NCBI RefSeq assembly: GCF_031010195.1
Contig: NZ_JAUAMC010000001.1
Span: 496,001-560,000 of the forward strand
Reading direction: 5' to 3'
Origin: Halomonas sp. SpR8
GTDB lineage: Bacteria; Pseudomonadota; Gammaproteobacteria; Pseudomonadales; Halomonadaceae
DNA length: 64,000 bases
Part shown: in pieces, positions 58,773 through 64,000 of the stretch
Numbering within the stretch: the first letter of the stretch is position 1
Layout of the letters: each line of letters opens with the position of its first letter
Notes under the pieces: model-generated
The model's database searches: none
What the model was told of the DNA's origin: nothing
The model's input: only the letters and a program-made list of their open reading frames with translations
Program-made: the position numbers and the translations under genes

Positions 58773-59840
58773 TTACTCAGGTTTAATACGCGAATGATTG
58801 GCAGCAGCAAACGTTCCCTGGGGCAATTGCATGGTTAAACAGTGTAGGCTGCCATGCTGGCGAATAACGCTGACGCACTCAATAGGGATAAGCGTATGCT
58901 CGGGAAAAGCAGCCGCTAGCGAGTGCAGTGCGATCCGATCCGCCGGGTCGCCGTAGGTGGGAACCAGGACAGCGTGGTTAATAATTAAAAAGTTAGCGTA
59001 GGTGGCGGGCAGGCGGTGTCCATCTTCCGGGTCAAAGCAAGCCTGGGGCCAGGGCAGGGCGATAAGCCGATAGGGTTCGCCATTGCGCTGCCGGAAAGCT
59101 TGCAGTTCCTGCTCCATGGCCGCCAAGGCCGGGTAGTGGGGGTCGTTGGGGTCATCACAGCGCACGTAGGCAATGGTGGATGGATCGCAGAAGCGTGCGA
59201 GGGTATCAATATGGCTGTCGGTATCGTCGCCTTCCAAATGGCCGTTGGTCAGCCACAATATGCGCTCAACGCCGAAATCTTGGGCTAGCTGCGCCTCCAC
59301 CTCTGCTCGGGATAGCGTGGGATTACGGTTGGGGTTTAGCAGGCATGCTTCGGTGGTCAGCAGGGTGCCTTCACCGTCGGTTTCGATGGCACCGCCCTCC
59401 AGTACAAACTCCCGCTTTGCCACCGGGCAGGCCCATACGCCCGCATCCGCAAGCCATTGAGTGAGACGATCGTCGCGCTCGGCGGGAAATTTACCGCCCC
59501 AGCCGGTAAAGGTGTAATCGAGCATGACACATTGGCCCTCTTCATCGATCACGCTGATCGGCCCATGATCCCGTGCCCAGGTATCGTCAGTGGGTGCGAC
59601 AATAAGCTGCAGGCGTTCAGCGGGCACGCCGTAGGCGTCAAGCGTATTGGCCAAGCGCCGTTTGGTGGCCTCGTCGGGTACGCAAATAAGCACGCGTTGA
59701 TAGCGTGTAGTGGCCATCACAATGCGCTCGAGAGTGGCTTCGATGCGCTCGATCAGTGGCGCCCAATCGCCGTCATGGCGTGGCCAGGTCAGTTGTATCC
59801 CATCTTGGGGATACCATTCGGGTAGCAAACGAAAAGTCAT
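58773..59840 (-). CDS. aguA: Agmatine deiminase AguA
   Basis: 355 residues, peptidyl-arginine-deiminase-like fold. Catalytic Cys334 in GSLHCLTMQLPQG, His in NGHLEGDDTDSHID, and WARDHGPI for guanidino binding. Converts agmatine to N-carbamoylputrescine and ammonia. First gene of aguA-aguB; divergent from lolC across 178 bp. Confidence 0.97.
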   Translation of the reverse strand: MTFRLLPEWYPQDGIQLTWPRHDGDWAPLIERIEATLERIVMATTRYQRVLICVPDEATKRRLANTLDAYGVPAERLQLIVAPTDDTWARDHGPISVIDEEGQCVMLDYTFTGWGGKFPAERDDRLTQWLADAGVWACPVAKREFVLEGGAIETDGEGTLLTTEACLLNPNRNPTLSRAEVEAQLAQDFGVERILWLTNGHLEGDDTDSHIDTLARFCDPSTIAYVRCDDPNDPHYPALAAMEQELQAFRQRNGEPYRLIALPWPQACFDPEDGHRLPATYANFLIINHAVLVPTYGDPADRIALHSLAAAFPEHTLIPIECVSVIRQHGSLHCLTMQLPQGTFAAANHSRIKPE

Positions 59841-60018
59841 AAAAGCGCAGCCCCACGGTCAACAGTAAATCGGCGCAATGTAGGGCGTGGCGGGGCAAGT
59901 TGCAAGCGTAACGTTTTAATCTGAACGCTCATGGCGCAGACCGCTCTAATGGCCGTTTGAACATGCAGAGAGACTTAAAAAACCGTACCATGAGCGCTTA
60001 TTGATAAGGAATGACGCC

Positions 60019-61260
60019 ATGCTTGATCGTTTGCCTTTTCTGGTGGGGCTGCGCTACGTGCGCGCTAAACGCCGGAACCATTTTATTTCGTTTATTTCGC
60101 TCACCTCTATGCTGGGGTTAATGCTGGGGGTCGCTGTCCTGATATTGGTATTGTCAGTGATGAACGGCTTCGACCATGAGCTACGCACGCGTATTTTAGG
60201 CATGGTGCCCCACGCTAAAATCGAGTCCCGGGTGGGGATGGTCGAATGGGAGTCCTTGGCTGAAGAGTTAATGCAGCGCGAGCACGTCATCGGTGCGGCA
60301 CCCTACGTTGAGCAGCAAGGCATGTTCTCGGTGGGTGGACGCAATCAGGGCGCTATGGTCAACGGTATTAACCCTGACTGGGAAGGTAGGGTGTCTATTG
60401 TCGGCGAGCATATGCGCCAAGGTGAGCTGGCCGATCTGGTGCCCGGTGAGTGGAATGTGGTGTTGGGGTCGATGCTGGCACGCAACTTGGGCGTTGGCGT
60501 GGGAGATCGGGTGACGCTGTTAGTGCCCGAAGCATCCATTACGCCCGCTGGCGTCTTCCCGCGTTTAAAGCGCTTCACCGTCAGCGGTATTTTTAGCGTC
60601 GGCGCCGAGCTAGACGCTAATTTGGCCTACGCCAATATTGAAGATATGCAAACGCTTGCCCGTCTTGGCGATGCGGTCGGCGGACTTCGCCTAGAGTTGG
60701 ATGATCTGTTTGCCGCTAGCAGCGAAACCCAGGCGATTCTTAATGAGCTTGGCCCGGAGTATCGGGGCAGTGACTGGACATTCTCCCAAGGCAATCTTTT
60801 CCAGGCGATACAAATGGAAAAGCGTATGATCGCGCTGCTGTTAACCGTGATTATCGCCGTGGCGGCGTTTAATATCGTCTCAACGCTGGTCATGGTGGTC
60901 ACCGACAAGCGCGCGGATATTGCCATTCTGCGTACAATCGGCGCTAAGCCGAGCTCAATTATGGGCATTTTCATTGTTCAGGGCATGGCCATTGGGTTGA
61001 TTGGTATTGCCATCGGGGTGGCTGTGGGTGTGTTACTGGCGCTCACGATTGCTGATTTGATTGGCTGGGTGGAAGGCACGCTGGGTATCCAGTTCTTGGA
61101 TGCCGGGGTCTATTTCATTAGCGATTTACCCTCTCAGTTGCAGTGGGGCGATGTTATTCGGATCGTTTTGGCAGCCTTTGGCCTGACGTTCCTGTCGACA
61201 CTTTATCCCGCTTGGCGGGCGGCAAAAGTTCAGCCAGCGGATGTGTTGCGCTATGAATAA
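60019..61260 (+). CDS. lolC: Lipoprotein-releasing permease LolC/LolE
   Basis: 413 residues. FtsX/MacB-type permease: one helix near residue 25-50 (MLGLMLGVAVLILVLSVMNG), a periplasmic domain, and three C-terminal helices. N-terminal FLVGLRYVRAKRRNHFISFIS cut here as GLRYVRAKRRNHF. With LolD it extracts lipoproteins from the inner membrane and passes them to LolA. Only one such gene precedes lolD here, so it may act as a LolF-like homodimer or have its partner after lolD elsewhere. AAGGA precedes ATG 60019. Confidence 0.93.
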   Translation: MLDRLPFLVGLRYVRAKRRNHFISFISLTSMLGLMLGVAVLILVLSVMNGFDHELRTRILGMVPHAKIESRVGMVEWESLAEELMQREHVIGAAPYVEQQGMFSVGGRNQGAMVNGINPDWEGRVSIVGEHMRQGELADLVPGEWNVVLGSMLARNLGVGVGDRVTLLVPEASITPAGVFPRLKRFTVSGIFSVGAELDANLAYANIEDMQTLARLGDAVGGLRLELDDLFAASSETQAILNELGPEYRGSDWTFSQGNLFQAIQMEKRMIALLLTVIIAVAAFNIVSTLVMVVTDKRADIAILRTIGAKPSSIMGIFIVQGMAIGLIGIAIGVAVGVLLALTIADLIGWVEGTLGIQFLDAGVYFISDLPSQLQWGDVIRIVLAAFGLTFLSTLYPAWRAAKVQPADVLRYE

Positions 61261-61285
61261 CGGCTTCAGGAATAAGGATGACACG

Positions 61286-61999
61286 ATGTCGATGAATACA
61301 GGGCAAAACGCTGCGGTGATGCTCGATTGCCAAGCGTTGACACGTACCTACAGTGAAGGTCCCCAGGATCTCACTGTACTCGATAAGCTCAATTTGCAGG
61401 TGCGGGCCGGGGAGCGGGTGGCCATCGTAGGTAGCTCGGGGTCGGGTAAGACGACACTGCTAAATTTGCTGGGGGGGCTAGATCGTCCCAGTGAAGGCAG
61501 TGTAGTGATCGCCGGTGAGCCGTTGTCAGGGTTGAATGAAGCGGCGCTGGGTAGCTTCCGTAACCGCTACATTGGTTTTGTGTATCAGTTTCATCATCTG
61601 TTGGCGGAATTTACCGCTGTCGAAAATGCAGCGTTGCCGCTGATTATTCGCGGCCAGTCGAAAAAGGCAGCCGAGCAGCGGGCGATGCAGATACTCGAGC
61701 GGGTAGGCATGCGGCCGCGTGCGGATCATAAGCCGGGCGAGCTTTCCGGCGGGGAGCGCCAGCGCGTGGCCATCGCGCGGGCGCTGGTCACCGATCCCAG
61801 TCTGGTGCTTATGGATGAGCCCACGGGTAACCTTGACCAGACCACGGCGGCGACTATTTTGGCGCTGATGGACGAACTGGCCCAGCAGAGCGCCTGCGCC
61901 TTTGTTATTGTGACTCACGACGTTAGCCTGGCGGCCCATCAAGACAGGGTGCTTAAGCTGGATGCAGGTAAGTTGGTAGAACAAGCGCCAGCGCTTTAA
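61286..61999 (+). CDS. lolD: Lipoprotein-releasing ATPase LolD
   Basis: 237 residues. Walker A GSSGSGKTTLLN, the LolD-specific HHLLAEFTAVENA, signature LSGGERQRVAIARA and Walker B LVLMDEPTGNLD. Energises the lipoprotein-releasing complex. ATG 61286 with AAGGAT upstream; an alternative ATG at 61292 is two codons later. Immediately follows lolC. Confidence 0.96.
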   Translation: MSMNTGQNAAVMLDCQALTRTYSEGPQDLTVLDKLNLQVRAGERVAIVGSSGSGKTTLLNLLGGLDRPSEGSVVIAGEPLSGLNEAALGSFRNRYIGFVYQFHHLLAEFTAVENAALPLIIRGQSKKAAEQRAMQILERVGMRPRADHKPGELSGGERQRVAIARALVTDPSLVLMDEPTGNLDQTTAATILALMDELAQQSACAFVIVTHDVSLAAHQDRVLKLDAGKLVEQAPAL

Positions 62000-62039
62000 T
62001 CGACATGCCTGTTCGTTAAGCTGTCTTAACCAGCTAACT

Positions 62040-62104
62040 CATCAAGCTTGGTTCTTAAACTTGGTCATCAAGCTGAGTCATCAAACTTAGTCATCAAGTT
62101 CTGC
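62040..62104. repeat. 13-bp degenerate tandem repeat, about five copies
   Basis: Units of 13 bp run from 62040: CATCAAGCTTGGT, TCTTAAACTTGGT, CATCAAGCTGAGT, CATCAAACTTAGT, CATCAAGTTCTGC. The last copies cover the stop codon (62087-62089) and final codons of the DUF2062 gene on the minus strand. Confidence 0.85.
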
Positions 62105-62638
62105 TTTAACCTGTGCGCGCCGCTGCCGACGTTTCTGGCTGCGGCGTTTCCAGTTATGGGAGACGTGCCAGCGCCAGATTAAACGAATGGCAATATTGGC
62201 GACGATGGCCAACACTATCGCCGTAGCCAGCGAGCCGACGATCAGTGGCGGCATAATGTCGTGCATCTGTTCGGCTATCCAGTGCGTCGAAATGCGCGAA
62301 GGCGCGTCCCGCACGGGCTTGCCCAGTATAACGGTGCCAAGCCAGTAGTTACCGTAAAAGATCAGTGGCATGGTTAATGGGTTAGTGATCCATACCAAAC
62401 CCACGGACAGGGCTAAGTTGCAGCGGGTTAGACGAGCGCCCAGCGCGGCGACCACCATCTGAAAAGGGATGGGCAGCATGGCGCAGAATACGCCTACGCT
62501 AAACGCATTCGAAACGCTTCGGCGTGTTAGAAGCCACAAACCAGGATCGGCAATCAGCGGCGCCATAAAGCGAAGCGAGCGCTGTTTCCTGATAGTGTCG
62601 GGTTTGGGCATGTAGCGCTGCAGGAACCGGCGCGGCAT
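62087..62638 (-). CDS. DUF2062 membrane protein
   Basis: 183 residues. Two or three membrane segments: a region near residues 45-70 (AFSVGVFCAMLPIPFQMVVAA), one near 85-100 (NPLTMPLIFYGNYWLGT) and one near 140-160 (VGSLATAIVLAIVANIAIRLI). The motif ITNPLTMPLIFYGNY is the DUF2062 hallmark. Function unknown; often next to comEC in Pseudomonas and relatives. The very basic tail (KRRSQKRRQRRAQVKAELDD) is cytoplasmic. Confidence 0.9.
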   Translation of the reverse strand: MPRRFLQRYMPKPDTIRKQRSLRFMAPLIADPGLWLLTRRSVSNAFSVGVFCAMLPIPFQMVVAALGARLTRCNLALSVGLVWITNPLTMPLIFYGNYWLGTVILGKPVRDAPSRISTHWIAEQMHDIMPPLIVGSLATAIVLAIVANIAIRLIWRWHVSHNWKRRSQKRRQRRAQVKAELDD

Positions 62639-62743
62639 TACGGATACTCTTACCTATCGATGGGGCCATTATCCATATAGAGCTGCCCTTCGGCTATACA
62701 GAGTAGGTTTAGGCCATCAACGAACATTCGCCAGGAGGGTTCT

Positions 62744-64000
62744 ATGCGTTTAGGGGTTGCTATGCCAGCCGCTATAGCGGCGCTCATGGGCGGGCTGTTT
62801 GCGTGGTATAGCCACCTCTCCGGGTTAACTTCAAACACATATGGTGGTGTTTTGGTGGCCGCGTTACTGCTATTAGCATGGCGGCCCCGCTTGAGTATTT
62901 GGCTTTTGGTTGGCCTGTGGGTGTTTGCAGGTGTTCAACGTGAATGGTCGAGCCGCTTACCGGCAGGATTAAGTGGTGAAGATGTTGCCGTTGAGGCCAC
63001 TATTTTGACCGCTCAGCCGGTGGGCGATGCAACGCGTCTGCTGTTAGCCGTTAACAACTGCCACAGCTATTTAAAGAGTTCTTCAAATAGCGTTTCCATT
63101 AACCCTCCCCAACGCCCCAGCTGTTCAGCGCTTGGTAAGGTGCGCGTCACCGCCTATAGCGATGATGTGTTTAAGCCCGGCGAGCAGTGGCAGTTGACGC
63201 TACGTCTACGCCCACCCAGTGGCTTTGCCAACCCTGATACTTTTAACTATGAACAGTGGCTATGGCGAGAAGGTATTCACGCCACCGGCTACCTGCGTCA
63301 AGACCCAGCTCCTGCCCGGTTATCCTCGGCTGGCCCTTCGCTTCGTCAGCTTGGGCTGGACTTTCTAGCTCGCCAGGCGCTTGAAGAGCAGACTAAACGC
63401 TGGTTGGCGGCGTTGACATTGGGTGATAGCGAGCAGCTAACCCAAGACGATTGGTCGCTGCTCAATGCAACGGGTACGACACACTTGGTCGTGATTTCAG
63501 GGCTGCATGTGGGGCTGGTGGCATCGTTTGTGTTGCTGCTGGCCAAGCTGGTTGCGCGATTAACCACGCCGAGCAACTGGCGGATGCGCACTTGGCCGTG
63601 GTGGTCAGCGGCGGTTGCCTGCATCGGATATGCCGCGCTTGCTGGGATGGCGCCGCCGGCCATGCGGGCGATGGTGATGACGCTGATTGGGCTGTGGGTG
63701 CTCAGCGGGCGTCATGCGCCTGGGCCTTGGCAAGCGTGGTGGCTGGCGCTTGCGCTGGTATTAATGGTTGATCCACTGGCGTTATGGCGGCCCGGCATGT
63801 GGCTGTCATTTGTAGCGGTAGCGTGGTTAATCATTATTTGGCAGGGGCGTCAGCGACCAACTGGGATAAAAGGTTGGTGCTGGGCGCTGGTTAGATCGCA
63901 GTTGTTATTAGCACCTCTGATGGCCGCTGCTGTGCTCGTCGCCTTTGGTCGCGTGGCACCAGCTGCACCGCTGATCAATTTAGTTGCTGTGCCCTGGGTA
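62744..64000 (+). CDS. comEC: DNA internalization / competence protein ComEC (Rec2), 5' part
   Basis: Open to the last base (419 codons), so the C-terminal half is missing. Several N-terminal membrane segments, an OB-like domain (about 80-180; KPGEQWQLTLRLRPPSGFANP in part as LRLRPPSGFANPDTFNYE), and the family motif GTTHLVVISGLHVGL near residue 245, all typical of ComEC. ComEC forms the inner-membrane channel for single-stranded DNA uptake. ATG 62744 has AGGAGG upstream. Divergent from the DUF2062 gene. Confidence 0.94.
   Translation, partial: MRLGVAMPAAIAALMGGLFAWYSHLSGLTSNTYGGVLVAALLLLAWRPRLSIWLLVGLWVFAGVQREWSSRLPAGLSGEDVAVEATILTAQPVGDATRLLLAVNNCHSYLKSSSNSVSINPPQRPSCSALGKVRVTAYSDDVFKPGEQWQLTLRLRPPSGFANPDTFNYEQWLWREGIHATGYLRQDPAPARLSSAGPSLRQLGLDFLARQALEEQTKRWLAALTLGDSEQLTQDDWSLLNATGTTHLVVISGLHVGLVASFVLLLAKLVARLTTPSNWRMRTWPWWSAAVACIGYAALAGMAPPAMRAMVMTLIGLWVLSGRHAPGPWQAWWLALALVLMVDPLALWRPGMWLSFVAVAWLIIIWQGRQRPTGIKGWCWALVRSQLLLAPLMAAAVLVAFGRVAPAAPLINLVAVPWV

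Overview
The window is a chromosomal housekeeping segment from a gammaproteobacterium of the Halomonas/Pseudomonas kind. The gene order (tldD-yjgA-pmbA; ptsO-rapZ-ptsN-hpf-rpoN-lptBAC-kdsCD; mlaFEDCB-ibaG-murA-hisGD; rplM-rpsI-petABC-sspAB; yraN-lpoA-rsmI-rnpB and the dcw cell-wall cluster; lpxC-dciA-secA-argJ-mutT) is the pseudomonad-type arrangement. Protein details (short HisG, DUF721/DciA beside lpxC, MutT-ThiE fusion, RpoN operon) fit Halomonadaceae best. This is inference from gene order and family recall, not from a database search. No insertion sequence, prophage, CRISPR array, tRNA or rRNA gene was seen.

Layout. 1-5.2 kb: the end of a YhdP-like AsmA protein, then TldD and PmbA/TldE around YjgA. 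5.2-12.5 kb (minus strand): nitrogen-PTS genes, RapZ, HPF, RpoN, then LptB-LptA-LptC and Kdo synthesis. 12.8-19.6 kb (plus): the Mla lipid-transport operon, IbaG, MurA, HisG and HisD. 19.7-23.8 kb: an AlgW/DegS protease, a Nif3-like protein, ZapG and ZapE. 23.9-29.0 kb: ribosomal proteins L13/S9, cytochrome bc1, SspA/SspB. 29.1-32.3 kb (minus): DolP, DiaA, YraN, LpoA. 32.4-50.5 kb (plus): RsmI, RNase P RNA, then rsmH-ftsL-ftsI-murE-murF-mraY-murD-ftsW-murG-murC-ddlB-ftsQ-ftsA-ftsZ, followed by lpxC. 51.6-57.8 kb: DciA (minus), a small secretory protein upstream of secA, SecA, ArgJ, MutT-ThiE. 57.9-64 kb: agmatine-to-putrescine genes, LolC/E and LolD, a DUF2062 protein and the start of ComEC, which runs off the window.

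Most of the window serves the cell envelope: peptidoglycan precursors and septation (dcw), LPS synthesis and export (kds, lpt, lpxC), outer-membrane lipid asymmetry (mla, yhdP), lipoprotein release (lol), quality control (algW, dolP) and protein export (secA).

The most interesting points are: (1) a 118-residue secretory ORF exactly where secM lies in enterobacteria, with scattered collinear SecM-like residues but no canonical arrest sequence; (2) many short tandem duplications (11-22 bp, including a 6-copy 15-bp repeat) confined to spacers; (3) a well-formed sigma-54-type promoter upstream of rpoN itself; (4) loss of mraZ and hisC from otherwise conserved neighbourhoods.
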